From Desulfobulbaceae bacterium (GTDB lineage Bacteria; Desulfobacterota; Desulfobulbia; Desulfobulbales; Desulfocapsaceae), in the NCBI GenBank assembly GCA_024227155.1, contig JAAELB010000881.1, positions 1 through 64,000 of the forward strand: 64,000 nucleotides of DNA, given 5' to 3'. The notes under the pieces were generated by a model. It saw only the letters and a program-made list of their open reading frames with translations, did no database searches and had not been told where the DNA came from. Numbering within the stretch: the first letter of the stretch is position 1; every line of letters starts with the position of its first letter. The position numbers were made by a program, and so were the translations under genes. Shown here piece by piece: positions 42,819 to 51,362 of the stretch.

Positions 42819-44102
42819 ATGAACGAAGAAAAAAAAGCTACTCTGCTGCACGGGTGGCACGTGGAAAATGGCGCCAATATGGCAGCTTTTGGCGACTATA
42901 ATATGCCTCTCTGGTATCCCTCCGGAGTAAAGGGAGAGCATCTTGCTGTTGTCAATTCAGCTGGGCTTTTTGATACAAGCCATATGGCGGTTGTAACCGT
43001 GGCAGGTGAAGATGCCAGAGCATTACTGCAGATTTGTTTTTCTAAGGACCTGGAAAGATGCCTTGGTTTGAAGAAGACACCTCTAGCAGAAGGTCGTTCT
43101 GTTTATGGTCTCTTTTTAACAGACGCTGGCCATGTTCTGGACGACTCTATTGTCTCTCAGGTTGTTGGTAGTCTGTATATGGTGGTCGTAAATGCTGGGA
43201 TGGGTGGCCCAATTTCTGCACATTTGAAAGAGCATGCTGGGGAAATGAAGGTTGAAATAAGCGATTTCACAGATCGTCTTGGGAAAATTGATATTCAGGG
43301 ACCTGCTTCAGCAAAAATTCTCGGCAAACTACTTAAGGAAAAGGATCTGGTTTTTGATAAATTCCCATATTTTTCCTTCAAGGGATGGTTTGATGAAAGT
43401 GTCGATGGAGTCACACTTGTACAACTAAATGATGGCACTCCGATACTCCTTTCCCGTACTGGTTATACCGGTGAATTCGGCTTTGAAATATTTGTTGGGG
43501 CGGATAATGCTGTCTCGCTTTGGAAGATGTTGATAGAGGCCGGCAGGGACGATGGGCTGGAGCCATGTGGATTGGCTGCCCGAGATTCTCTTCGTGCAGG
43601 CGCGGTACTGCCCCTTTCCCATCAGGATGTTGGCGACTGGCCTTTTGCTGAAAATCCCTGGCCGTTTGCCATGGCCGAAAGAGAAAGTGATGGTTCGTTC
43701 ACTAAAGACTTTTTAGGGGCAGGAGCCCTTGCTTCACTTGTTCCTACAGAGTTTACCGTACCTTTTGCTGGTTTTGATCCAAGAAAGATGGGTGTCTCAG
43801 AGAAATCCTATGTGGCTGATGAGAATGGAGACAAAATTGGAATGATTTTGACCTGTGCCACTGATATGGCCATAGGTCGGGTAGACGGTAATATTGTCAG
43901 TATTGCAACATCTGTTGCGGACGGTAAACCCGAAGGATTTGTGCCAAAGGGGCTTTCTTGTGGCTTTGTCAAGGTAAACCGGAAGCTCAACAGTGGAGAT
44001 ATTGTCTTGCTCACAGATGGCAAACGAAAAATAAAAGTAGAGATTCGTGATGATGTCAGGCCGGATCGGACAGCCCGTCGGCCCATGAAAGAGATGGTAT
44101 AA
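42819..44102 (+). CDS. gcvT: Glycine cleavage system T protein (aminomethyltransferase)
   Basis: 427 residues from the ATG at 42819, chosen because a near-perfect AAAGGAGG ends eight bases before it; the in-frame GTG at 42810 overlaps that site. T-protein signs: HGWHVENGANMAAFGDYNMP, SAGLFDTSHMAVV, RLGKIDIQGPASAKIL, LSRTGYTGEFGFEIF and CGLAARDSLRAGA with the catalytic Asp. It transfers the methylene group from the aminomethyl-lipoyl H protein to THF. Longer than the usual ~365 residues; the extra lies around ENPWPFAMAERESDG in the C-terminal half. First gene of gcvT-H-PA-PB-lipB-lipA. Confidence 0.93.
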   Translation: MNEEKKATLLHGWHVENGANMAAFGDYNMPLWYPSGVKGEHLAVVNSAGLFDTSHMAVVTVAGEDARALLQICFSKDLERCLGLKKTPLAEGRSVYGLFLTDAGHVLDDSIVSQVVGSLYMVVVNAGMGGPISAHLKEHAGEMKVEISDFTDRLGKIDIQGPASAKILGKLLKEKDLVFDKFPYFSFKGWFDESVDGVTLVQLNDGTPILLSRTGYTGEFGFEIFVGADNAVSLWKMLIEAGRDDGLEPCGLAARDSLRAGAVLPLSHQDVGDWPFAENPWPFAMAERESDGSFTKDFLGAGALASLVPTEFTVPFAGFDPRKMGVSEKSYVADENGDKIGMILTCATDMAIGRVDGNIVSIATSVADGKPEGFVPKGLSCGFVKVNRKLNSGDIVLLTDGKRKIKVEIRDDVRPDRTARRPMKEMV

Positions 44103-44116
44103 AAAAGGAGAAGAAA

Positions 44117-44515
44117 ATGAAAGAAATTGATGAATTGAATCTACCGGAAGATGTGCGTTATACAAAAGACCATGAGTGGGTGAAGGTGGATGGCGACACA
44201 GTTAAAATAGGCATTAGTGATTATGCCCAGGACCAGCTGGGAGACATCGTTTTTGTGGAAATGCCCGCAGTGGGTGACAGCTTTGATGAAGGTGAAGAGT
44301 TTGGCACACTGGAGTCAGTAAAGGCAGTGTCAGAAATGTATGCGCCACTTGGTGGAGAGATTGTTGCCGTTAATGAAGAGTTGGAAGATACACCGGAACT
44401 GTTGAACCAGGACCCTTACGGCGGTTGGATTATTGCAATAAAACCAAATGATATGGCGGAGCTTGATCAGCTTTTGGACCGCGCTAGCTACCTTACGGTT
44501 TTAAAGGGCGAGTAG
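44117..44515 (+). CDS. gcvH: Glycine cleavage system H protein
   Basis: 132 residues. The lipoyl attachment site is K69 in GTLESVKAVSEMYAP; flanking YTKDHEWVKVDGD and IGISDYAQDQLGDIVFVEMP are standard. It shuttles the aminomethyl group and electrons between P, T and L proteins. The lipoyl group is supplied by LipB/LipA encoded in the same operon. AAAAGGAG lies before the ATG, 14 bp after gcvT. Confidence 0.96.
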   Translation: MKEIDELNLPEDVRYTKDHEWVKVDGDTVKIGISDYAQDQLGDIVFVEMPAVGDSFDEGEEFGTLESVKAVSEMYAPLGGEIVAVNEELEDTPELLNQDPYGGWIIAIKPNDMAELDQLLDRASYLTVLKGE

Positions 44516-44556
44516 CCCTCGTTGATAGATACCAATTTTAAGAGTGAGGATATACC

Positions 44557-45891
44557 ATGCGTTACCTGCCACATACCGATGAAGATATTCGGACTATGTT
44601 TGACGCCATTGGGGTAAAGGATTTCGAAGATCTTTTTAGAACCGTACCCAAGTCGTGTCGCTATGATAAAGAGATGGCTTTACCTGAGCCTAAGACTGAA
44701 TGGGATTTGGATAAATATATGTCTGAAATCCAGTCAATGATGGGGGTAACGCCAGAGCACAATGTACTGATAGGTGCGGGTCGTTATCAACACCATATCC
44801 CCAGTTCGATCCCATATGTTCTGGGACGCTCTGAGTTTCTGACCGCCTATACCCCGTACCAGCCGGAAATGGCACAGGGTACCCTGCAGGGTCTCTTTGA
44901 GTACCAGACGTTGACCGCAAGACTTTTAGGGGTTGATGCTGCAAATGCTTCCATGTATGACGGTGCCTCTGCTTTGGCCGAAGCACTGCTTATGGGACTT
45001 CGCGTTGCACGAAAGAAAAAAAGAGTAGCAATGTCTGCAGCTATCCATCCTCATTTCCGTGAAGTGGTGTACACCTATTTTCACCCAACCGAGTTTGAGA
45101 TAATTGAGCTGCCATTTTTAGAAGACGGCAGGACAGATTTCTCCGCACTCGCAGGGGAGGAAGGACTCGCAGCTGTTGCTGTGCAATCACCTAATTTCTT
45201 TGGTGTTGTTGAAGATATGGAAGCTGCGGCAGAGGCGATTCATGGTGCTGGAGCTTTGTATGTTGCGGCTTTCTCAGAACCGATGGCCTTTGGTATGCTG
45301 AAAAGTCCGGGTAGTGCAGGGGCGGATATCGTTTGTGGAGAAGGCCAGAGCTTTGGTATGCCTACTTCTTTTGGAGGCCCGGGGCTTGGAATGTTTGGCT
45401 GTAAAAAGAAATATATTCGCAACCTTCCGGGCCGCCTTGTGGGAGAAACCACGGATCTTGATGGCAATCGTGGTTATGTCTTGACTCTTGCAACGCGCGA
45501 GCAGCATATACGACGGGAAAAAGCGACTTCAAATATCTGTTCTAACCAGGGGATTTGTACTATTACGGCAGCAATGTATATGGCCTCTCTTGGTGGCAGT
45601 GGTCTTAGAAAACTGGCAAAACTAAATTTTGATAAGTCCGAATACCTTAAAAATGGTCTTCAGGATGCGGGTGGAACCCTCTGTTTTTCCTCTCCCACCT
45701 ATAATGAATTTGTTGTCGAATTTAAAGATGATTTCAGGCCTGTGCAAAAGCGTCTTTTGGAACAAAAAATTGTGGCCGGCCTCAGTCTTGCTAAATATTA
45801 TCCGGGTTTTGACAATCGCTATCTTTTCTGTGCTACCGAAACCGCATCAAAGGACGTTCTGGATACAGTTATCAGTGAGGTGAAAAAATGA
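44557..45891 (+). CDS. gcvPA: Glycine dehydrogenase (decarboxylating) subunit 1
   Basis: 444 residues, the N-terminal half of the two-part P protein: MRYLPHTDEDIRTMFDAIGV, IPSSIPYVLGRSEFLTAYTPYQPE, GLFEYQTLTARLLGVDAANASMYDG-type segments and LATREQHIRREKATSNICSN. It forms an alpha2-beta2 enzyme with GcvPB and contributes to the glycine-binding site; it lacks the PLP lysine itself. AGAGTGAGG precedes the ATG. Its stop overlaps the GcvPB start (ATGA, 4 bp). Confidence 0.95.
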   Translation: MRYLPHTDEDIRTMFDAIGVKDFEDLFRTVPKSCRYDKEMALPEPKTEWDLDKYMSEIQSMMGVTPEHNVLIGAGRYQHHIPSSIPYVLGRSEFLTAYTPYQPEMAQGTLQGLFEYQTLTARLLGVDAANASMYDGASALAEALLMGLRVARKKKRVAMSAAIHPHFREVVYTYFHPTEFEIIELPFLEDGRTDFSALAGEEGLAAVAVQSPNFFGVVEDMEAAAEAIHGAGALYVAAFSEPMAFGMLKSPGSAGADIVCGEGQSFGMPTSFGGPGLGMFGCKKKYIRNLPGRLVGETTDLDGNRGYVLTLATREQHIRREKATSNICSNQGICTITAAMYMASLGGSGLRKLAKLNFDKSEYLKNGLQDAGGTLCFSSPTYNEFVVEFKDDFRPVQKRLLEQKIVAGLSLAKYYPGFDNRYLFCATETASKDVLDTVISEVKK

Positions 45892-47345
45892 AAAATGCAC
45901 CAGGAAAAAGCGGATTGATCATGGATGAGCCTCTTCTCTGGGAGAAGGGCAGAAAAGGTAGACACGGCATGAGTATCCCTGTAAGTGATGTGCCCGAGGC
46001 ATCACTGGCTGGCGATCTATGTGGGGATGGGCCTGATTTTCCTGATCTGAGTGAGGTTGAGGTTGTTCGGCATTATACCAGGTTGTCCCAGTGGAACTTT
46101 GGGGTTGATACCGGCATGTATCCCCTGGGATCATGTACCATGAAGTATAATCCTAAAATTAATGAAAAACATGCCGCAGCAGAATCATTTACTTCAGCGC
46201 ATCCTATGCTGGAGGACGAGTACTGTCAGGGTACCCTGCGCATAATTTATGAGCTTCAGAATTATCTCTCACAGATCACCGGTCTTGATGCTGTATCCGT
46301 ACAACCGGCGGCGGGAGCCCATGGTGAGCTCGCTGGAATGTTGATCTTTGAGGCGTACCATCAGAGCAAGGGCAAAAAACGTACAAAAATCCTCATGCCG
46401 GACACCGCCCACGGTACCAATCCCGCAAGTGCAGCGCTTTGTGGCTATAAACCTGTGCCAATAAAGACAGGTGAGCGTGGAATTCTCAATGTGGATGAGA
46501 TTCGCGAGCTGATGGATGAAGAGACCGCTGGTATTATGATTACCAACCCCAATACCCTTGGCCTTTTTGAAGAAAACATCCGTGAAATAGCTGAGATTGT
46601 CCATGAAAAAGGTGGTCTGGTTTATGGTGATGGCGCTAATATGAATGCTATCATGGGCATAGTTAATCTGAAAAAATGTGGTGTGGATGTACTGCATCTG
46701 AACCTGCATAAGACCTTTTCAACTCCCCACGGTGGTGGAGGTCCCGGCGCCGGTCCGGTATGTGTTGTTGAAGAACTGGAGAAGTTTTTACCCTCACCTC
46801 GGGTGGTATTTGATGGATCTATGTACCTGGCTGAGACGGATCGACCTGATTCCGTTGGGCGGATGCATTGCTTCCATGGCAACTACGGGGTATTGATCAA
46901 GGCATTTGTGTATATTCTCAGTATGGGTGCTGAATATCTGAAAAAAGCCAGTCAGTATGCGGTACTAAATGCCGCTTATGTCAAGGTGAAAATGAAGGAT
47001 CATCTGCATCTGGCCTTTGATCGCCCATGTATGCATGAAGCTGTATTTTCCGATAAGAAACAGCAGGAATTCAAGGTGAGTACCCTTGATTTGGCCAAAA
47101 GACTCATGGATTGCGGTTACCACCCTCCCACCATCTATTTCCCTCTGAATGTTTCGGGGGCGATAATGATTGAACCAACAGAGACGGAGAGCCTTGAAGA
47201 ACTGGACACTTTTATTGATGTGTTGAGGCAGATTACTGCCGAAGCTGAAAGTGATCCTGAGCTGCTGCACAGCTCGCCCAATCGATTTAGGGTTAAACGG
47301 TTGGATGAGACCCAGGCTGCAAGAAATCCCTGTCTTTGTGGATGA
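45888..47345 (+). CDS. gcvPB: Glycine dehydrogenase (decarboxylating) subunit 2
   Basis: 485 residues, the C-terminal half of the split P protein. PLP is bound by the Lys in HLNLHKTFSTPHGGGGPGAG; GSCTMKYNPKINE, LQPAAGAHGE-like VQPAAGAHGELAGM and PDTAHGTNPASA also fit. It decarboxylates glycine and loads the aminomethyl group on GcvH. A 4-bp overlap with gcvPA couples translation; lipB starts seven bases after its stop. The split form is usual in Gram-positives, archaea and many Desulfobacterota. Confidence 0.95.
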   Translation: MKNAPGKSGLIMDEPLLWEKGRKGRHGMSIPVSDVPEASLAGDLCGDGPDFPDLSEVEVVRHYTRLSQWNFGVDTGMYPLGSCTMKYNPKINEKHAAAESFTSAHPMLEDEYCQGTLRIIYELQNYLSQITGLDAVSVQPAAGAHGELAGMLIFEAYHQSKGKKRTKILMPDTAHGTNPASAALCGYKPVPIKTGERGILNVDEIRELMDEETAGIMITNPNTLGLFEENIREIAEIVHEKGGLVYGDGANMNAIMGIVNLKKCGVDVLHLNLHKTFSTPHGGGGPGAGPVCVVEELEKFLPSPRVVFDGSMYLAETDRPDSVGRMHCFHGNYGVLIKAFVYILSMGAEYLKKASQYAVLNAAYVKVKMKDHLHLAFDRPCMHEAVFSDKKQQEFKVSTLDLAKRLMDCGYHPPTIYFPLNVSGAIMIEPTETESLEELDTFIDVLRQITAEAESDPELLHSSPNRFRVKRLDETQAARNPCLCG

Positions 47346-47352
47346 GGATACA

Positions 47353-48030
47353 ATGAAGGCCTATCTTATCGACTTAGGGAAGATGAATTACGGGGACGCC
47401 CACAGCTTTCAGCAGCAGTGTGTACAGTGGCGTCTTCAGGGTGATGATAGGCCTGATGTTTTTCTTATTACCGAGCATCCCCCCGTCTTTACTCTTGGCA
47501 AGAGAGGTGGGCGGGGGAGTCTTACCGTGGCTGAGAATTTTGTCAAAAGCCGGGGCGTGGATATTGTCCAGACCGAGAGGGGTGGGGATATCACCTATCA
47601 TGGCCCTGGTCAGCTTGTTATCTATCCCATTGTTCATCTGCGCAGGTCAAAGCTGTCTGTGAAGAATTATGTCGATATGCTGGAAGAAGTGATGATCTCC
47701 TGTGCTGCCGACTCCGGAATAGTAGCAGGACGGGACGAGCGAAACCGAGGTATTTGGGTCGGCAACAATAAAATCGGCAGTATAGGTATCCGTGTCAGGC
47801 ACGGTGTTACCTTCCACGGGCTTGCACTCAATGTAACCCTGGATTTTGAACATTTTAGCTGGATTCAGCCCTGCGGCCTCAATGGAGTGGGGGTGACCTC
47901 CATTGAACGTGAAGCCGGAAAGCCGATTGATTTTTCTCTTGTGAAGAAAAATGCGGTGAGCCAGTTGAGCATTATTTTTAACCGACAATTTATAAATGCC
48001 GAAAAATCACTTGTGGTGGGTGGAGAATGA
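47353..48030 (+). CDS. lipB: Octanoyltransferase LipB
   Basis: 225 residues from the ATG at 47353, preceded by GATGAGGATACA; a longer in-frame extension from 47251 re-reads gcvPB and was rejected. LipB motifs: VFLITEHPPVFTLGKRGG, RGGDITYHGPGQLVIYPI, catalytic Lys in GNNKIGSIGIRV and catalytic Cys in IQPCGLNGVGVTS. It moves octanoate from acyl-ACP to the H-protein lysine, the first step of lipoate assembly. Its end overlaps lipA by 4 bp (ATGA). Confidence 0.95.
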   Translation: MKAYLIDLGKMNYGDAHSFQQQCVQWRLQGDDRPDVFLITEHPPVFTLGKRGGRGSLTVAENFVKSRGVDIVQTERGGDITYHGPGQLVIYPIVHLRRSKLSVKNYVDMLEEVMISCAADSGIVAGRDERNRGIWVGNNKIGSIGIRVRHGVTFHGLALNVTLDFEHFSWIQPCGLNGVGVTSIEREAGKPIDFSLVKKNAVSQLSIIFNRQFINAEKSLVVGGE

Positions 48031-48920
48031 AAATAATTGATAAAGGTGATATCAGAGTTCGTAAACCAAAGTGGTTAAAACGTAAACTGCCCAGTGGTCC
48101 TGAATACGAGCAGATGAAGAGGCTGATTCGTAATAATAGCCTTGCCACCGTATGTCAGGAGGCGCAATGCCCGAATCAGTTTGAATGTTTTTCAAAAGGT
48201 ACAGCGACTTTCATGATCCTCGGGGAGCGATGCACCAGGAATTGTGGTTTTTGTGCTGTTTCCAATTCACCCCTGGGTCCGCCAGATCCTCAGGAGCCAG
48301 CCAGGGTTGCTGAAGCCGTTTCCTCGCTGGGGTTAAAATATGCGGTTATCACCTCGGTGACTAGAGATGATCTAGATGATGGTGGTGCATCACATTTTAT
48401 TAACACTCTGGGTGAAGTTCATAAAGTTGCACCCCACACCCTGATCGAACTTCTGATTCCTGATCTCCAGGGCAATTGGCGGGCTCTTGCAAAGATACTT
48501 GAAGCGGGTCCCAATATACTTAATCATAACCTGGAGACTGTTCCTCGCCTGTATTCACGGGTACGACCTGAAGCACTGTATAAACGGTCACTGGAATTGC
48601 TGCTGGAGTCTAAAAAAATTGCTCCGGCCATCCCAACAAAAAGTGGTGTCATGCTGGGACTCGGTGAGAGCAGGGAGGAATTACTGGAAACCATGGACGA
48701 TTTGCGTAGGTATAAATGTGATATTCTCACCTTAGGACAATATCTGCAGCCCTCAAAAGATCACCTCCCTGTGGAGCGCTTTGTACCACCGGAGGAGTTT
48801 GCTGAATTGAAAAATGAGGCCTTGAATCTTGGTTTTAAAGGAGTCACCAGCGGCCCCACAGTTCGCAGTTCCTATGAGGCCGAAGAACTCTATCGTGAGG
48901 TTATTGAGAGCGTAGAGTAA
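48027..48920 (+). CDS. lipA: Lipoyl synthase LipA
   Basis: 297 residues, radical SAM. Auxiliary 4Fe-4S cluster cysteines C43, C48 and C54 (VCQEAQCPNQFECF) and the radical-SAM CxxxCxxC at C69, C73 and C76 (CTRNCGFC). The end contains RSSYEAEEL, with the conserved RSSY serine ligand. It inserts two sulfurs into octanoyl-H protein. Overlaps lipB by 4 bp and is the last gene of the operon; a short AGCCCG/CGGGCT hairpin at 48926-48941 follows. Confidence 0.96.
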   Translation: MKIIDKGDIRVRKPKWLKRKLPSGPEYEQMKRLIRNNSLATVCQEAQCPNQFECFSKGTATFMILGERCTRNCGFCAVSNSPLGPPDPQEPARVAEAVSSLGLKYAVITSVTRDDLDDGGASHFINTLGEVHKVAPHTLIELLIPDLQGNWRALAKILEAGPNILNHNLETVPRLYSRVRPEALYKRSLELLLESKKIAPAIPTKSGVMLGLGESREELLETMDDLRRYKCDILTLGQYLQPSKDHLPVERFVPPEEFAELKNEALNLGFKGVTSGPTVRSSYEAEELYREVIESVE

Positions 48921-48966
48921 CGGCTAGCCCGAATCCGGGCTTGTTCACATCTTGATAGTACCGGGG

Positions 48967-49944
48967 TTAATTCTTTTTTCTCCGGTGCCTTCTCTCCCGG
49001 AACTTCGGTTCCGCTTCAATCATTTCCACTTCTGTAAGTATCTGCAGGTAGGTCTGATATCTCTCCCGTGAGATCTCTCCTTCTTCCACCAATTCAGTAA
49101 CCGAACAGTCCGGTTCTTCACGGTGTTTGCAGTCCCGGAATTTACATGGCAACTCTACAGCCTTCTCAAAGCCAGGGAAAAATGTGGCAAGTTCTGCAAT
49201 TGTTGTGTCCACAAGGCCAAAATCGTTAAATCCGGGGGAATCCACCAGCTCGCCCCCCCTTGGCAGCATATGGAGGGTGGATACAGTTGTTGTGTGTCGG
49301 CCTCTTTTTTTTGTTTCACTGATTTCCCCGGTGGAAAGGTTGATATTGGGGAGCATTTTATTGAGTATGGAGCTTTTGCCAACCCCTGTAGAACCGACAA
49401 ATATTCCACGATGCCCTTCACTGAAAAAATCTTCTAAAGCGTGCAGGTTAATCCCTGTTTCCGCACTTACCGAAAAAAGTTCCACTGAGTCTTTGAAGAT
49501 GGGCTGGACTGATTTGTAATAACTCTTAAAACAATCCAGATCAGATTTATTCATCACCAGAACCGGGGTGAGATTTGCAGCTCGCGAGGCGACAATTGCG
49601 CGGTCAATAAAGCCGGGAGAGGACATGGGTTCGCAGGTGACAACGATACAGAGGACATCAAGATTCGCCCCTACGATATGAATTCCACCCCGGGCGTCCA
49701 TCCGGCAAAGTTCAGATTGTCGCTCGAGTCGGTTGAGGACTTCATCTTCCACCTCAACATTGTCACCCACAACGTGGCCTGAGTTTCTTTTGACCCGGAC
49801 CATCGATTGCTCGCCACTGTCGGCAAAGAGTACATCTACGGCAACTCCGTAATGGGCGACTATAATACCCTTTCTTTTTCCGTCGTTTTGTTGTTGTTTT
49901 TTCAAAGTTGTCAATTTATTTGTTGGAAACGAGCCGTAGCCCAA
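48967..49944 (-). CDS. rsgA: Ribosome small-subunit GTPase RsgA
   Basis: 325 residues: an OB-fold (about 25-85), circularly permuted GTPase with NKSD (G4) before GSTGVGKSS (G1) and VDSPGF (G3), and a zinc knuckle CKFRDCKHREEPDC (about 265-280). It aids late 30S maturation. The ATG at 49944 overlaps the 3' end of the LysE-family gene by 29 bp; later starts would cut into the OB-fold, though residues 1-20 are not conserved and the true start may lie slightly further in. Convergent with lipA. Confidence 0.93.
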   Translation of the reverse strand: MGYGSFPTNKLTTLKKQQQNDGKRKGIIVAHYGVAVDVLFADSGEQSMVRVKRNSGHVVGDNVEVEDEVLNRLERQSELCRMDARGGIHIVGANLDVLCIVVTCEPMSSPGFIDRAIVASRAANLTPVLVMNKSDLDCFKSYYKSVQPIFKDSVELFSVSAETGINLHALEDFFSEGHRGIFVGSTGVGKSSILNKMLPNINLSTGEISETKKRGRHTTTVSTLHMLPRGGELVDSPGFNDFGLVDTTIAELATFFPGFEKAVELPCKFRDCKHREEPDCSVTELVEEGEISRERYQTYLQILTEVEMIEAEPKFRERRHRRKKN

Positions 49945-50551
49945 TGAACATCATAATTGAACCTGTCAAACCATTGAACACTCTGTTTACCGTACAGTTT
50001 TGTAACCAGTTCCGTGCTCGATCAACCATTGCTGCGAGAACGCACTGGTAGAACATGCCGACACAGAAGTGAATTAATGCCACCAGGAGAGATTGCAAAA
50101 GTGGCGATTTTGCCGGATCGATAAATTGGGGCAGGAATGCCATATAAAAAATGATCGTCTTAGGGTTGAGAACGTTCGATAAAAAACCTTCCTGTATTGA
50201 GCGTCTGAGGGTAACGGGTTGAACAGGCGTTGATCCATTAGGCGCTATAATAGGTTTGTCATTCTTGTAAGCCTGCTTCCAGCTGCATGCTCCTAACCAT
50301 ATGAGATAGGCAGCTCCAGCAAGTTTTAGCCCAGTGAAGGCCCATGCTGTATGCAGGAGTAACATGGAAATGCCGAGAGCGGAGAGCGTTGCATGCACAA
50401 AGAGTCCACTACAGATCCCAAGAGAACTGGCGGCCCCGTCATTCCAGCCGCCCCGGCCACTGTTTCTGATAACCAACAGGGTGTCAACGCCGGGGGTCAG
50501 GGTGAGTAACGTTACGGCTACCAGGCAGGTGAAAAAGGTGTGGAGATCCAT
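49916..50551 (-). CDS. LysE/RhtB-family amino-acid exporter
   Basis: 211 residues with five to six membrane helices. The N-terminal LTLTPGVDTLLVIRNSGRGG (the TPGPN-like motif) and GFLSNVLNPKTIIFYMAFLPQF (the NPK motif) define the RhtB branch, which exports homoserine, threonine or related amino acids. It overlaps rsgA by 29 bp, so both are probably co-transcribed. A link to glycine metabolism nearby is possible but not shown. Confidence 0.9.
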   Translation of the reverse strand: MDLHTFFTCLVAVTLLTLTPGVDTLLVIRNSGRGGWNDGAASSLGICSGLFVHATLSALGISMLLLHTAWAFTGLKLAGAAYLIWLGACSWKQAYKNDKPIIAPNGSTPVQPVTLRRSIQEGFLSNVLNPKTIIFYMAFLPQFIDPAKSPLLQSLLVALIHFCVGMFYQCVLAAMVDRARNWLQNCTVNRVFNGLTGSIMMFIGLRLVSNK

Positions 50552-50692
50552 AACTCAGTTCTGTTTATTGTATATTTGAGTCTTTATCCTCTTTGATGCT
50601 TTTCAAATGTGTGAGAATGAATAATGTTTTCCTGCAAAATAATGTAATGGTACACTGTTACAGCCCCTATATCTATTAAAAAAGGTGGAATG

Positions 50693-51229
50693 ATGTTTAT
50701 TGAACTGTTGAGGAAAAGGCGTTCTATTCGCCAGTATGAGGCAAAAGCGGTGGAGAGTGAAAAAGTAGATCTTCTTGTGGAAGCAATGTTGCGATCTCCA
50801 TCGTCCAGAAGTCTTAACCCGTGGGAATTTGTTGTCATAGAAGATAAAGAGATGATCCAGGATCTCGCAAGATCAAAGCCCCATGGGGCAACTTTTATGC
50901 AAAATGCCCCTCTGGCAATTGCGGTATGTGCAAACCCTGAAAAATGCGATGTGTGGATTGAGGACTGCTCTATTGCTGCTTTGAATATCCACCTTGCTGC
51001 AACGGATCTTGATCTTGGCAGTTGCTGGATTCAGATACGGATGCGGGATTACGATGGCGAGACCACTGCCGAGGATTATGTAAAAGAGAAACTGGGATTA
51101 AATGCTGAAATGCGGGTGGAGGCTATTGTCGCCATTGGCTATGGCAAAGAAGATAAACCGGGGCATCAGTTGGCAGTCCTGCCCTTTGATCAGGTGAGCT
51201 ATGAAAGGTTCGGCAACAGGAAACCATGA
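50693..51229 (+). CDS. Nitroreductase-family protein
   Basis: 178 residues from the second ATG (50693), which has AAAGGTGG at better spacing than the first at 50690. FMN-binding signs: RKRRSIRQYEAKAVE, LRSPSSRSLNPWEFVVIED and the C-terminal IVAIGYGKEDKPGH. Family members reduce nitro groups, quinones or other flavin substrates with NAD(P)H. The short length puts it with the small BluB/NfnB-like nitroreductases. Nothing in the context defines a substrate. Divergent from the LysE-family gene. Confidence 0.85.
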   Translation: MFIELLRKRRSIRQYEAKAVESEKVDLLVEAMLRSPSSRSLNPWEFVVIEDKEMIQDLARSKPHGATFMQNAPLAIAVCANPEKCDVWIEDCSIAALNIHLAATDLDLGSCWIQIRMRDYDGETTAEDYVKEKLGLNAEMRVEAIVAIGYGKEDKPGHQLAVLPFDQVSYERFGNRKP

Positions 51230-51362
51230 TCTGTAGCGCCGGGGTTTCTACTTGTCAAAGAGCAAGGAAACCGCGCTTCAGTGAAAAATCGGACATTAGC
51301 CTTTTTTCCGGAATTTTGTTTCTTTATAGCTGGGTGAAGCCAGGTATGGTCTATGGGCGTTC

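Noticed and set aside
47251-47352. Extended N-terminus for LipB
   Set aside because: These codons re-read the end of gcvPB; LipB homology starts at the ATG at 47353, which has its own ribosome binding site.
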